DNA of 21,713 nt from Oscillospiraceae bacterium (GCA_016295225.1 JAEDLP010000015.1:1-21713); one strand, 5' to 3'. Counted from the stretch's first letter, positions 1 to 7,498 are shown. Numbers and translations: made by a program. Notes: a model not told the origin generated them from the letters alone.

Positions 1-1
1 C

Positions 2-658
2 CCCGGCGTGACCCTTGTGTTCAACTTTGACTCCTCCGGCACTCTGAAGACCCACATCCAGGAAGGGGCCGCCTGTGACGTTTTCATTTCTGCCGGACAG
101 AAGCAGATGGACCAGATGGACCGACGTGACGGCGGCGACGAGAACACCGAGGGTCTGGACCTGGTTCTGGAGGGGACCCGCTTCGATATCCTGGAGAACA
201 AGGTGGCCTTGGCTGTCCCCGAGGGAAACCCTGCCGACATTCACTCCTATGAGGATGTAAAGACCGGCCTGACCAATGGGACCATTTTGATGGCCATGGG
301 CAACGCCGACGTTCCTGTGGGCCAGTATACCCAGAAGATCCTGGCCTGTTATGGGCTGGTTGAGGAAGACCTGACCCGGGCCGGCTGCATCACCTACGGC
401 TCCAACGTGAAGGAGGTCACCACCCAGGTGGGCGAGGCCGCTGTGGACTGCGGCGTCATCTATCAGACCGACGCCTTCTCCGCCGGCCTTACCGTGGTGG
501 ACACCGCCACCGACGAGATGTGCGGGCGGGTCATCTATCCCGCTGCGGTCATCAAGGGTTCGGCCCACCCCGAGGAAGCCAAGGCCTTCCTGGACTATCT
601 CATGGGAGACGAGGCAGACGCCGTCTTTGAAGCCGTAGGCTTCACACCCATTGCCTGA
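2..658 (+). CDS. modA: Molybdate ABC transporter substrate-binding protein ModA (5' truncated by window edge)
   Basis: This is the periplasmic or membrane-tethered binding protein that would deliver molybdate (or tungstate) to the ModBC permease. The reading frame is open to the left edge, so the signal peptide, or lipoprotein signal, and the first strand are missing. About 218 residues remain. The visible part begins in the conserved segment after the first oxyanion-binding loop (PGVTLVFNFDSSGTL). It continues with the family-typical DVFISAG stretch and LENKVALAVPEGNP, and ends with a C-terminal helix containing EEAKAFLDYLMG. The stop lies 25 bases before modB, and the order modA-modB-modC is the canonical one. 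Assignment to ModA rather than a sulfate- or tungstate-specific relative rests on the overall pattern and the neighbours; the anion preference cannot be read from sequence alone. Confidence 0.93.
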   Translation, partial: PGVTLVFNFDSSGTLKTHIQEGAACDVFISAGQKQMDQMDRRDGGDENTEGLDLVLEGTRFDILENKVALAVPEGNPADIHSYEDVKTGLTNGTILMAMGNADVPVGQYTQKILACYGLVEEDLTRAGCITYGSNVKEVTTQVGEAAVDCGVIYQTDAFSAGLTVVDTATDEMCGRVIYPAAVIKGSAHPEEAKAFLDYLMGDEADAVFEAVGFTPIA

Positions 659-683
659 GAACGCAGAAAGGGGCTGATGAGCC

Positions 684-1364
684 ATGGACTGGTTTCCGCT
701 CTATAATTCCATCCGCATCGCGGCCATCAGCACCGCTCTCATTTTCTTTTTGGGGATCTTCTCCGCTTATTATATCGCCAGGACGCCCAGGGTGGTGAAG
801 GGCGTGATGGACGTGATCCTGACCCTCCCTCTGGTGCTGCCCCCCACCGTGGTGGGCTACCTTCTGCTGCGGGTCCTGGGACCGAAGCGGCCCGTGGGCC
901 AGTGGTTTCTGGATCTGTTCGGACTGAAACTGACCATGACCTGGTGGGCGGGCATCTTCGCCACGGCGGTGGTGATTTTCCCGCTCATGTACCGCACGGC
1001 CCGGGGGGCCTTTGAGTCCTTCGACGAGACCCTGGCCTACTCGGCCAAAACTCTGGGCCTTTCCAATCGCTATATCTTCTGGCGCATCCGTATGCCCTGC
1101 TGCCGGCAGGGAATCCTGGCCGGGGCGGTGCTTTCCTTTGCCCGGGCGTTGGGAGAATACGGCGCCACCAGTATGCTCTGCGGCTACACCCCCGGACGGA
1201 CCGCCACCATATCCACCACGGTCTACCAGCTCTGGCGGACCAATGACGACGGACTGGCGGTCCGGTGGGTGCTGGTCAACCTGGCCATCTCCTTCGTGGT
1301 GCTGCTGGCGGTGAATATGCTGGAGAAGAAGCACCTTTCTGTTCCAAAGAAGGGAGGGAGCTGA
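684..1364 (+). CDS. modB: Molybdate ABC transporter permease ModB
   Basis: This is the membrane permease of the molybdate importer, 226 residues, the normal length for ModB. Hydrophobic segments lie near residues 8-30, 40-62, 88-105, 148-165 and 193-212. The cytoplasmic EAA-type loop that docks on the ATPase is visible around residues 112-150, with the DETLAYSAKTLGLS core, followed by the ModB-typical FARALGEYGAT. The start has an AAAGGGG-type ribosome site just upstream. The stop codon is immediately followed by the GTG start of modC with no spacer, which indicates tight co-expression. The placement between modA and modC confirms the role. Confidence 0.95.
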   Translation: MDWFPLYNSIRIAAISTALIFFLGIFSAYYIARTPRVVKGVMDVILTLPLVLPPTVVGYLLLRVLGPKRPVGQWFLDLFGLKLTMTWWAGIFATAVVIFPLMYRTARGAFESFDETLAYSAKTLGLSNRYIFWRIRMPCCRQGILAGAVLSFARALGEYGATSMLCGYTPGRTATISTTVYQLWRTNDDGLAVRWVLVNLAISFVVLLAVNMLEKKHLSVPKKGGS

Positions 1365-2405
1365 GTGTCCCTCTATGTTGATGTGGAAAAGGAGCTTGGC
1401 GGGTTTCACCTGAACGTAAAGCTGAAGGCGGGGGACGAGACTCTGGCCCTTCTGGGGGCCTCCGGCTGCGGCAAGAGCCTGACCCTCAAGTGTATTGCCG
1501 GCATCGAGCGGCCGGACAGAGGTCGGATCGTCCTGGACGACAGGGTGCTCTTCGACTCCGAAAAAAAGATCGATCTCCCCCCCCAGGCCCGCCGAACCGG
1601 CCTGATGTTTCAAAGCTACGCCCTCTTTCCCCATATGACGGTGCTGGAAAACATCCGTGCCGGGGCCAATCGGGAATCGGACAAAGGGAAGCGGCGGGCC
1701 GCGGTGGAAGCTGTCGTGGACAACTTTGGGCTCAAAGACCTGCTGAACCACCACCCTGCCCAGCTCTCCGGCGGACAGCAGCAGCGTGTGGCCCTGGCCC
1801 GCATCCTGGTCTCCGCCCCGCATATTTTGCTTCTGGACGAACCCTTCTCTGCCCTGGACAGTCACCTCCGCTTCCGTCTGGAGCAGGAGGTGCGGGAAGT
1901 GATCCGCCGGTTCGGCAAAACGGTGCTGCTGGTGTCCCACGACCGGGACGAGGTCTTTCGCATGGCGGACAGCATTGCCATTATGAACGACGGGCGTGTG
2001 GAGACCCTGGGGCCCAAGCAGGAGGTCTTCCGGGCCCCCGGCACCCGGAGCGGAGCCATCCTCACCGGCTGCAAGAACATTTCCCGGGCGGAGCCTGTGG
2101 ATCAATACCGCGTCAGGGCGTTGGATTGGGGGCTCACCCTGAAACTGGCCCGGCCTGCGGAGGGCGTGACCGCCGTGGGCGTCCGCGCCCATGATGTACG
2201 GCAGGGGGAGGGGGAGAACCTCCTCCTTTGCCGCGTGGAGGAGGAAATTGAGAATCCCTTCTCCTGCCTTGTGATAGCAAGGCCTGAGGGGGCGGCGTCC
2301 CCCATTGTGTTTGAGACAGATAAGGAGCGTTGGAGGGCTGAGCGCGGGCAGGAGATCCGGCTCAACCTGCCGCCCGAGGCGATCTTGCCCTTGCGGGACG
2401 CATGA
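1365..2405 (+). CDS. modC: Molybdate ABC transporter ATPase ModC
   Basis: This is the ATP-hydrolysing subunit of the molybdate importer, 346 residues. All nucleotide-binding motifs are present: Walker A GASGCGKS (31-38), Q-loop FQSYALFPHM (82-91), signature LSGGQ (134-138), Walker B ILLLDEP (154-160) and the switch histidine in SHDRDE (H192). After about residue 235 there is a C-terminal extension containing GVRAHDVRQG, consistent with a TOBE/MOP-like molybdate-sensing domain, although it is weakly conserved. The GTG start follows modB directly and is served by the AGGGAGGG site inside the end of modB. Its stop codon overlaps the first possible ATG of the next gene (ATGA), so the molybdopterin-binding gene belongs to the same transcript. 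Confidence 0.95.
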   Translation: MSLYVDVEKELGGFHLNVKLKAGDETLALLGASGCGKSLTLKCIAGIERPDRGRIVLDDRVLFDSEKKIDLPPQARRTGLMFQSYALFPHMTVLENIRAGANRESDKGKRRAAVEAVVDNFGLKDLLNHHPAQLSGGQQQRVALARILVSAPHILLLDEPFSALDSHLRFRLEQEVREVIRRFGKTVLLVSHDRDEVFRMADSIAIMNDGRVETLGPKQEVFRAPGTRSGAILTGCKNISRAEPVDQYRVRALDWGLTLKLARPAEGVTAVGVRAHDVRQGEGENLLLCRVEEEIENPFSCLVIARPEGAASPIVFETDKERWRAERGQEIRLNLPPEAILPLRDA

Positions 2406-3439
2406 GGAAAGGAATGATTGGATTGAAAAAGGTCAGTGTGGAGAAGGCCGTGGGCCTGGAACTCTGCCACGATATCACCGCCATGAAAGACGGGTTTAAG
2501 GGAGCCGCCTTCCGGCGGGGCCACATCATCACGGAAGAGGATATTCCCAAGCTGCTGGACCTGGGCAAGCGGACGGTCTTTGTCTGGGAAGCCCAGGCTG
2601 GGGAGATCCACGAGGAGGACTGCGCCCGCCGTCTGGCGGCCATGGCCCCGGTAGAAGGAGCCGGTTACACCGAACCCGCTGAGGGAAAGGTGTTGCTGAT
2701 GGCCCAGCAGCGGGGCATGTTCCGGGTGGACCGGGAGCTGCTGCACCAGCTCAATTCCATCGGGGACATCACCATCGCCACCCTGCCTGACCATTACCCG
2801 GTGGAGGAAGGGGCCCGGCTGGCCTCCATGCGGATCGTCCCCCTGGTGACCAAGGAGGCGCAGATCATAGAGGCTGAAACCCTTTGCGTAGGCCGAAAAC
2901 TCCTGGATCTGCTGCCCTACCGCCAGAAAAAAGTGGGGGTGGTCATCACCGGGTCCGAGGTCTACACCGGGCGCATCCAAGACAAGTTCGAGCCTGTCCT
3001 CCGGGAAAAGCTGAAGGCCTATCCCAGTCAGATCGTGGGGGTCACCATTTGCGACGACGACCTGGATATGATCGTAGCGGCGGCCAGGGAACATCTGGCC
3101 AAGGGCGCGGATTTTCTGATCTTCACCGGCGGGATGTCCGTGGACCCGGATGATCTGACTCCCACGGCCATTGGAAAGCTGGGGGCGGAGATCGTCACCT
3201 ATGGCGTCCCGGCCCAGCCCGGCAACATGACGCTGGTGGCTTACCTGGGGGAGACCCCCATCCTGGGGGTTCCCGGCGCGGCCATCAGTCTGCCCACCAC
3301 GGTTTTCGACGTGCTGCTGCCCCAGGTTTTTGCCGGGGAGAAGCTGACCAGGGAAGACCTGATCCGTCTGGAGGAAGGCGGCCTGTGCCAGATGTGCCGG
3401 TCTTGCCACTGGCCCAACTGTACCTTTGGACGGTATTGA
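2402..3439 (+). CDS. Molybdopterin-binding (MoeA/MogA-fold) protein with C-terminal Cys cluster
   Basis: This is a MoCF/MogA-fold protein of about 345 residues, probably handling molybdopterin or molybdenum insertion. The central domain shows VVITGSEVYTGRI and FTGGMSVDPDDLTP, matching the family's usual TSGG..G.D motif, and then a PGN and a VPGAAISLP loop in place of the standard LPGNP. The N-terminal part (EKAVGLELCHDIT) matches the short MoeA-like proteins found beside xdhC in Clostridia rather than full MoeA. The C-terminus carries C329-x2-C332-x2-C335-x4-C340, which could bind a metal or Fe-S cluster. The start is ambiguous. ATG 2402 overlaps modC but has a poor ribosome site. TTG 2423 sits 10 bases after AGGAAAGG and gives MKKVSVEKAVG, which I think is at least as likely. 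ATG 2414 lies too close to that site. Confidence 0.82.
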   Translation: MRKGMIGLKKVSVEKAVGLELCHDITAMKDGFKGAAFRRGHIITEEDIPKLLDLGKRTVFVWEAQAGEIHEEDCARRLAAMAPVEGAGYTEPAEGKVLLMAQQRGMFRVDRELLHQLNSIGDITIATLPDHYPVEEGARLASMRIVPLVTKEAQIIEAETLCVGRKLLDLLPYRQKKVGVVITGSEVYTGRIQDKFEPVLREKLKAYPSQIVGVTICDDDLDMIVAAAREHLAKGADFLIFTGGMSVDPDDLTPTAIGKLGAEIVTYGVPAQPGNMTLVAYLGETPILGVPGAAISLPTTVFDVLLPQVFAGEKLTREDLIRLEEGGLCQMCRSCHWPNCTFGRY

Positions 3440-3450
3440 CGGAAAACGAC

Positions 3451-3480
3451 TTGCCATCGGCCTCTGTCCGGTGATAGAAT
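3451..3480 (+). promoter_or_regulatory. Predicted sigma-A-type promoter for xdhC
   Basis: TTGCCA (3451-3456) and TAGAAT (3475-3480) each match the consensus at five of six positions. They are separated by 18 bases, and an extended TG dinucleotide sits one base before the -10 box. Transcription would start near 3486-3488. This suggests xdhC is transcribed separately from the mod genes, although read-through is possible because I see no terminator after 3439. Confidence 0.6.
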
Positions 3481-3491
3481 ACTATCTGCGG
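3468..3491. promoter_or_regulatory. Dyad overlapping the -10 box of the xdhC promoter (candidate operator)
   Basis: The segment reads CCG-gt-GATAG-AATA-CTATC-tg-CGG. It is a two-part inverted repeat with eight complementary positions, centred just downstream of the predicted -10 box. The position is what one expects of a repressor site. The ATAG/CTAT arms recall the palindrome at the selD promoter, but with a different spacing. No regulator is known from this window. Confidence 0.4.
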
Positions 3492-3533
3492 AACAAACCT
3501 CTTTGCGGTTTGTTGGTGCGGCGGCTGCCGCAC
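3492..3533 (+). other. Two tandem perfect stem-loops in the xdhC 5' leader
   Basis: Stem one pairs AACAAACC (3492-3499) with GGTTTGTT (3507-3514), 8 bp with a 7-base loop. Stem two pairs GTGCGGC (3516-3522) with GCCGCAC (3527-3533), 7 bp with a 4-base loop. They are one base apart and start about five bases after the predicted transcription start. No T-run follows, so they are not a classic terminator. They could protect the 5' end of the mRNA or form part of a regulatory leader. I could not match them to the Moco riboswitch from memory. Confidence 0.5.
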
Positions 3534-3573
3534 GCAGGATAACAGGAAAACACAGGGGAAAGGAAAACGTGAA

Positions 3574-4596
3574 ATGAGACAGATGTTCAAAACCATGGAA
3601 GAGCGGCTGCTGGCGGGAGAGGACTTGGTCTTAGTCACGATCACCGCCTCCACCGGGGCTACCCCCCGGGGCGTGGGGGCGCGGATGCTGGTGGGCAGAG
3701 CCGGCCGGATCTGCGGTACCATCGGCGGCGGAGCGGTGGAATACCGGGCGGAGCAGATGGCCCTTCGGGCCTTAGAAGAGAAGACCTCGGACCGGCATGG
3801 CTTTTCCCTGACGCGTGACGATGTGGAGAACCTGGGCATGATCTGCGGCGGCGCCGTGGACGTGTTTTTCCACTATATCCCGGCAGGGGATCGGGAGACG
3901 CTTTCTCTGGCCCGGGAGGCCGAGCGGCTCTTTGCAGGGGGAGAGGCCCTGTGGCTGCTGTCGGATATCGGCCATGGGGGAGCTCTCAGCCTGTACACGG
4001 AACGGGAGGGCTTTCTTGGACGGCCCTGCCCCGACTGGATCAAGACCAAGCTTACCCGGCAGCCCAAGCACATCCAGCAGGACGGGGAAGACTACTGCGT
4101 GGAGCAGATCAACAGCCCGGGCCGGGTGTATATCTTCGGCTGCGGACACGTATCCCAGCAGCTGGAGCCGGTGCTCACCCGCGTGGGATTCCGCTGCGTG
4201 ATGCTGGATGACCGGCCTGAGTTTGCCGACTGGGAGCTCTTTCCCACGGCGGAGGAGGTCAAGTGCATCGACCTTCGGAACATTGCCGAATCGGTGAGCA
4301 TCGGCCAGGAGGACTATGTCTGCGTTATGACCCGGGGACACACCCATGACACGGAGGTTCAGGCCCAGGTCCTGCGGCGGCATCCCTGCTATGTGGGGGT
4401 CATCGGCAGCAAGAAGAAGGCCGCCGGAGTCAGAAAGGCCCTGGCTGAGATCCACGGTCTGACAGAGGAGGAGCTGGATCAGGTGACCACGCCCATCGGC
4501 CTCTCCATCGACGCGGAGACCCCCGAGGAGATCGCCATCTCTATCGCCGCCCAGATGATCCAGGTGCGGGCTCAGCGCAGCAAAATCCTTGGGTAA
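3574..4596 (+). CDS. xdhC: XdhC/CoxI-family molybdenum hydroxylase maturation protein
   Basis: This is a Moco-binding chaperone that matures and inserts the cofactor into xanthine-dehydrogenase-type molybdenum hydroxylases; in characterised systems XdhC binds Moco and promotes sulfuration. The 340 residues show both family domains. The N-terminal XdhC/CoxI domain contains TASTGATPRGVGARMLV (about 24-40) and GTIGGGAVE (48-56). The C-terminal Rossmann-like domain contains YIFGCGHVSQ (186-195), a TRGHTHD segment and GVIGSKKK. The GGGGAAAGG site lies 10 bases before the ATG. The gene has its own predicted promoter and a terminator 33 bases after the stop. It is not fused to the extra domain of YqeB, the selenium-dependent-hydroxylase relative. 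Its presence implies that a molybdenum hydroxylase is encoded elsewhere, since none is in this window. Confidence 0.93.
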   Translation: MRQMFKTMEERLLAGEDLVLVTITASTGATPRGVGARMLVGRAGRICGTIGGGAVEYRAEQMALRALEEKTSDRHGFSLTRDDVENLGMICGGAVDVFFHYIPAGDRETLSLAREAERLFAGGEALWLLSDIGHGGALSLYTEREGFLGRPCPDWIKTKLTRQPKHIQQDGEDYCVEQINSPGRVYIFGCGHVSQQLEPVLTRVGFRCVMLDDRPEFADWELFPTAEEVKCIDLRNIAESVSIGQEDYVCVMTRGHTHDTEVQAQVLRRHPCYVGVIGSKKKAAGVRKALAEIHGLTEEELDQVTTPIGLSIDAETPEEIAISIAAQMIQVRAQRSKILG

Positions 4597-4628
4597 ACTG
4601 GAGGATTTTTCATAATACTGTACTTTTT

Positions 4629-4655
4629 GGGACGCCATCCTCGGTATGGCGTCCC
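4629..4655 (+). terminator. Rho-independent terminator after xdhC
   Basis: A perfect 10-bp stem, GGGACGCCAT (4629-4638) with ATGGCGTCCC (4646-4655), encloses a 7-base loop. It is followed by TTTGTTG and preceded by a T-run, so the U-tract is moderate. It separates xdhC from the selD transcription unit. Confidence 0.75.
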
Positions 4656-4683
4656 TTTGTTGTGCAAAAAACAGGGGAAGCGG

Positions 4684-4712
4684 TTGTCCTTTTGTGAAAA
4701 ACGTGTTATGCT
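4684..4712 (+). promoter_or_regulatory. Predicted promoter of the selD operon
   Basis: TTGTCC (4684-4689) and TATGCT (4707-4712) are spaced by 17 bases. An extended -10 TG sits at 4704-4705. The expected transcription start is near 4719, about 50 bases before selD. It lies just downstream of the xdhC terminator, which fits a new transcription unit. Confidence 0.6.
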
Positions 4713-4719
4713 TTGGAAA

Positions 4720-4733
4720 ATATAGCGCTATAT
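4720..4733. promoter_or_regulatory. 14-bp perfect palindrome at the selD transcription start (candidate operator)
   Basis: ATATAGCGCTATAT is a perfect palindrome located right at and after the predicted start of transcription. The half-site CGCTATAT resembles the CG.TATATA half-sites of ModE-type molybdate regulators as I remember them, but here the halves overlap back to back instead of being separated. ModE binding is therefore only a suggestion. Confidence 0.45.
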
Positions 4734-4769
4734 CATGATTGAAAATTTTCTGCTTTTTGGGGGAATACC

Positions 4770-5840
4770 ATGGAAAAAAAGATTGTATTCTGCAAAGGCG
4801 GCGGCTGCACCGCGAAGCTGGGGGCTGGTGTGTTGGACCGGGTCCTCTCCCGTCTGCCCAAAGGCCCGAAGGATCCCGGCCTGCTCATCGGCTACGACAG
4901 CAAGGACGACGCCGCGGTCTACCAGCTCACGGAGGATACTGCCATTGTCCAGACCTTGGATTTTTTTCCGCCGATGGTGAAAGACCCGTATATCTTTGGA
5001 AAGATCGCGGCCACCAACGCCCTCAGTGACGTCTACGCCATGGGAGGCACAGTGAAGACCGCCCTGAACATTGTCTGTTTCCCCGAGTCCATGGATCTGA
5101 ATATCCTGGGGGAGATCATGCGGGGGGGAGCGGAAAAGGTCCTGGAGGCCGGGGGAATCCTGGCCGGGGGACACTCCATCGCTGACGCCGATGTGAAGTA
5201 CGGCCTGTCGGTCACCGGCGTGGTCCATCCCGGGCGCATTTACCCCAACAACGGCGGCCGGGCGGGGGACCTGCTCATCCTGACAAAGCCGCTGGGGGTG
5301 GGCATCATCTGCACCGCTGACCGGGTGGAGGAGGCATCTCAGGAGGCCATGGATACGGCTGTCCGGTGGATGACCACCTTGAATAAATATGCAGCCGAGT
5401 GCTGCCAAAACTATCCCATCCACGCCTGCACGGACGTGACGGGGTTTGGCTTTTTGGGCCACCTTCACGAGATGCTGGACGGAAAACTCTCCTGCCATGT
5501 CCACGCCGGGCAAATACCGGTGATTCCGGAGGCCCTGGACTACGCCGAAGAGTTCCTCCTCACCGCCGCCGGACAGCGCAACCGCAACCATGTGAGCCCT
5601 TTCCTGGAGTTCCAGGGCGTCCCCTTCGCCATGGAGGAGGTCCTGTTCGACCCCCAGACCGCCGGCGGTCTGTTGATTGCCCTGTCCCCGGAGGAGGCCC
5701 CCAAGCTGTTGGCAGATTTGCGGGACGTGGGCCTGCCCGCCCGGATCGTAGGGGAGTTGACCCAGCGGGAAGAGATTGAAATTACCGTTACCATGGATGG
5801 AAACGAAACGGAAAACCTGGAGGTATTGGAACATGATTAA
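4770..5840 (+). CDS. selD: Selenide, water dikinase (selenophosphate synthetase)
   Basis: This enzyme makes selenophosphate from selenide and ATP, the activated selenium donor for selenocysteine, selenouridine-tRNA and the labile selenium of molybdenum hydroxylases. The protein has 356 residues, the usual size. The catalytic loop reads KGGGCTAK: Cys13 and Lys16 correspond to the E. coli Cys17/Lys20 pair, so this is the cysteine form, not a selenoprotein. ATP/Mg-site segments follow: KDDAAVY (about 45-51), TLDFFPP, FGKIAATNALSDVYAMGG, and LAGGHSIADADVKYG. C-terminal AIRS-type motifs include DVTGFGFLGH and FDPQTAGGLL. It is the first gene of the operon, and its end overlaps yedF by 8 bases. No selA, selB or Sec-tRNA gene lies within the window, so which selenium trait it feeds cannot be settled here. 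Confidence 0.96.
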   Translation: MEKKIVFCKGGGCTAKLGAGVLDRVLSRLPKGPKDPGLLIGYDSKDDAAVYQLTEDTAIVQTLDFFPPMVKDPYIFGKIAATNALSDVYAMGGTVKTALNIVCFPESMDLNILGEIMRGGAEKVLEAGGILAGGHSIADADVKYGLSVTGVVHPGRIYPNNGGRAGDLLILTKPLGVGIICTADRVEEASQEAMDTAVRWMTTLNKYAAECCQNYPIHACTDVTGFGFLGHLHEMLDGKLSCHVHAGQIPVIPEALDYAEEFLLTAAGQRNRNHVSPFLEFQGVPFAMEEVLFDPQTAGGLLIALSPEEAPKLLADLRDVGLPARIVGELTQREEIEITVTMDGNETENLEVLEHD

Positions 5841-6456
5841 ACATGTAAACGCCATGGGCGACACCTGTCCCGTCCCTGTGGTCAAGACAAAGAACGTAAT
5901 CAAGGAGCTGGGCGACCAGGGCGGCGTCGTGGAGATTTTGGTGGACAACGAGATTTCCGTCCAGAACCTGACCAAGATGGCCAACCAAAAGGGCTACGGC
6001 GTCCGGTCGGAGAAGCTGGCCGAGAACCAGTTCCAGGTCATCATGGAGGTGGGAGAGGGGGCCGCCCAGCAGGCCGATGACGACGCCCCCGAGACCTGCC
6101 TGGTCACCCCCGGCGGGAAAAAGAACGTGGTGGTTGCCGTCACCGCACCCTGGATGGGCGCGGGCAATGAGGAGCTGGGCGCTGTGCTCATCAAGGGTTT
6201 CCTCTTCGCACTCACCCAGCAGGACACCCTGCCCACCACCATCCTGTTTTACAACGGCGGCGCCACCCTGACCACCGAGGGCTCTGCCTCTCTGGAAGAT
6301 CTGAAGAGCCTGGAGGCTCTGGGGGTGGAGATCCTGACCTGCGGCACTTGCCTGAATTACTACGGCCTTACGGACAAGCTCCGGGTGGGAGAAGTGACCA
6401 ACATGTACACCATCGCGGAAAAACTCCTGGGGGCCGACCTGGTGGTGAAGCCCTGA
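5833..6456 (+). CDS. yedF: Selenium metabolism protein YedF (TusA-like plus DsrE-like domains)
   Basis: The 207-residue protein pairs an N-terminal TusA/SirA-like domain with a C-terminal DsrE-like domain, the architecture called YedF in selenium-using bacteria. The TusA domain carries the sulfur-relay motif DTCPVPV, with Cys12 as the expected persulfide or perselenide carrier. The C-terminal domain (about 97-207) has a C170-G-T-C173 motif before LNYYGL. The start chosen is the ATG overlapping the selD stop (ATGATTAA), preceded by a GGAGG site; a longer upstream frame is a shadow in selD. Its position between selD and the cysteine desulfurase supports a role in ferrying sulfur or selenium. 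That role is inferred and has not been proven for the family. Confidence 0.93.
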   Translation: MIKHVNAMGDTCPVPVVKTKNVIKELGDQGGVVEILVDNEISVQNLTKMANQKGYGVRSEKLAENQFQVIMEVGEGAAQQADDDAPETCLVTPGGKKNVVVAVTAPWMGAGNEELGAVLIKGFLFALTQQDTLPTTILFYNGGATLTTEGSASLEDLKSLEALGVEILTCGTCLNYYGLTDKLRVGEVTNMYTIAEKLLGADLVVKP

Positions 6457-6699
6457 ATGCGACAGAGAAAGCCCGCCCTCATCATTACCTTTTCCGCCAC
6501 CACTGACGCCATGGCCATGGAAATCTATTGTCAGGCCCGGAATCTGCCTGGCCGGCTGATCCCCATTCCCCGTGAGATCACCGCCGGCTGCGGCCTGGCC
6601 TGGAAGACCCTGCCTGGGGAGGACGCCCGCTTTGTCCAGATTCTGGAAGAGGCCGGCATTCGCTGGGAGGCCATGAAAACCATTGAACTGTGGGGCTGA
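6457..6699 (+). CDS. DUF3343 small protein (first copy)
   Basis: This 80-residue protein starts on the base after the yedF stop codon. It looks like the DUF3343 family, whose pattern is an N-terminal strand (ALIITF), a helix, a PxPRxI segment and a CG pair. Here the last part reads IPIPREITAGCGLAW (about 35-49), with Cys45 as the likely conserved residue. No function is established for the family. Members often sit beside selenium and 2-hydroxyacyl-CoA-dehydratase-type genes, and a second member closes this same operon (9981-10253). The small ferredoxin-like strand-helix pattern and single conserved Cys would fit a carrier or adaptor for YedF, which is inference only. Confidence 0.78.
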   Translation: MRQRKPALIITFSATTDAMAMEIYCQARNLPGRLIPIPREITAGCGLAWKTLPGEDARFVQILEEAGIRWEAMKTIELWG

Positions 6700-6706
6700 T
6701 CCAATT

Positions 6707-7498
6707 ATGAAGCATTATATTGGCATCGACATTGGTTCCACCTGCGCGAAAACCATTGTTATGAACGAAGAAGCGCGCGTTTTATACCGTCTGCTCCAAC
6801 CCACCGGCTGGAGCAGCGTGGACACGGCCCGGACCATCCGTAAGAACCTGGAAGATCTGGGGGTGGACCTGTCCGAAAGTCCTGTGGTGGCCACAGGCTA
6901 CGGCAGAGTCTCCGTCCCCTACGCAGATAAGCAGGTGACGGAGATCACCTGTCACGGCCGGGGGGCCTGCTATATCCACGGAGACCGTCTCCTCACCGTC
7001 ATCGACATCGGTGGCCAGGACACCAAACTTATCTCCGTGGACAACGGCATGGTCCAGGATTTTATTATGAACGACAAATGCTCCGCCGGCACCGGGCGGT
7101 TCCTGGAGGTCATGGCCAACACCCTGGCCCTGGCCCCGGAGGAGCTGTGCCGTCTGGCGGCTCAGGGGGGCGGCGTCTCCATCAACTCCATGTGTACGGT
7201 CTTTGCCGAGTCCGAGGTCATCAGTCTCATCGGCAGGGGAGAGACCAAGGAGAACATCGCCTTCGCTGTGGTGGATTCCATCGTGAAAAAGGTGGTCTCT
7301 CAGGCGGGACGGCTGAAGCTGGGGGAGACCGTCTGTCTCACCGGCGGCCTGTGCGAGTTTGATTATCTGCGAAAAAGCCTGTCCAAAGCCCTGGGGGTGG
7401 AGGTTCAGGCAGACCCGGAGGGCTGCTATGCCGGGGCCATCGGCGCAGCCCTCCAGGCCAGGAAGGTAGAGAAGCGGAAGGGAGAGGAGGTCACATGA
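6707..7498 (+). CDS. BadF/HgdC-type ATPase activase (double-cubane protein reductase)
   Basis: This is an ASKHA-fold ATPase of 263 residues that couples ATP hydrolysis to low-potential electron transfer. It resembles component A (HgdC) of 2-hydroxyacyl-CoA dehydratases and the reductases of double-cubane cluster proteins. Visible motifs are the phosphate-1 loop GIDIGSTCAK (6-15), ATGYGR (62-67), DIGGQDTKLI (100-109), MNDKCSAGTGRF with Cys125, SMCTVFAESEV with Cys163, and TGGL near the C-terminus. In HgdC the two cysteines from each subunit jointly hold one bridging [4Fe-4S] cluster, and both are present. The ATG at 6707 is chosen; the earlier in-frame codons lie inside DUF3343. It overlaps the desulfurase by ATGA. 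Its electron acceptor is most likely the protein encoded two genes downstream. Confidence 0.92.
   Translation: MKHYIGIDIGSTCAKTIVMNEEARVLYRLLQPTGWSSVDTARTIRKNLEDLGVDLSESPVVATGYGRVSVPYADKQVTEITCHGRGACYIHGDRLLTVIDIGGQDTKLISVDNGMVQDFIMNDKCSAGTGRFLEVMANTLALAPEELCRLAAQGGGVSINSMCTVFAESEVISLIGRGETKENIAFAVVDSIVKKVVSQAGRLKLGETVCLTGGLCEFDYLRKSLSKALGVEVQADPEGCYAGAIGAALQARKVEKRKGEEVT

Noticed and set aside
642..2192. 516-residue minus-strand frame across modB and modC
   Set aside because: It is a shadow of well-supported mod genes, rich in Gly, Pro and His, with no recognisable domain.
3492..3533. Tandem hairpins as terminator of the mod operon
   Set aside because: Neither stem is followed by a T-run, and both lie downstream of a good promoter for xdhC.
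3440..3573. Moco riboswitch before xdhC
   Set aside because: The predicted promoter leaves a leader of about 87 bases, shorter than the Moco riboswitch as I know it, and I could not place its conserved elements. A covariance-model search would decide.
4770..4830. Selenocysteine in the SelD catalytic loop
   Set aside because: The codon at residue 13 is TGC, not TGA, so this is the cysteine form. I noticed no in-frame TGA extension of the other genes either.
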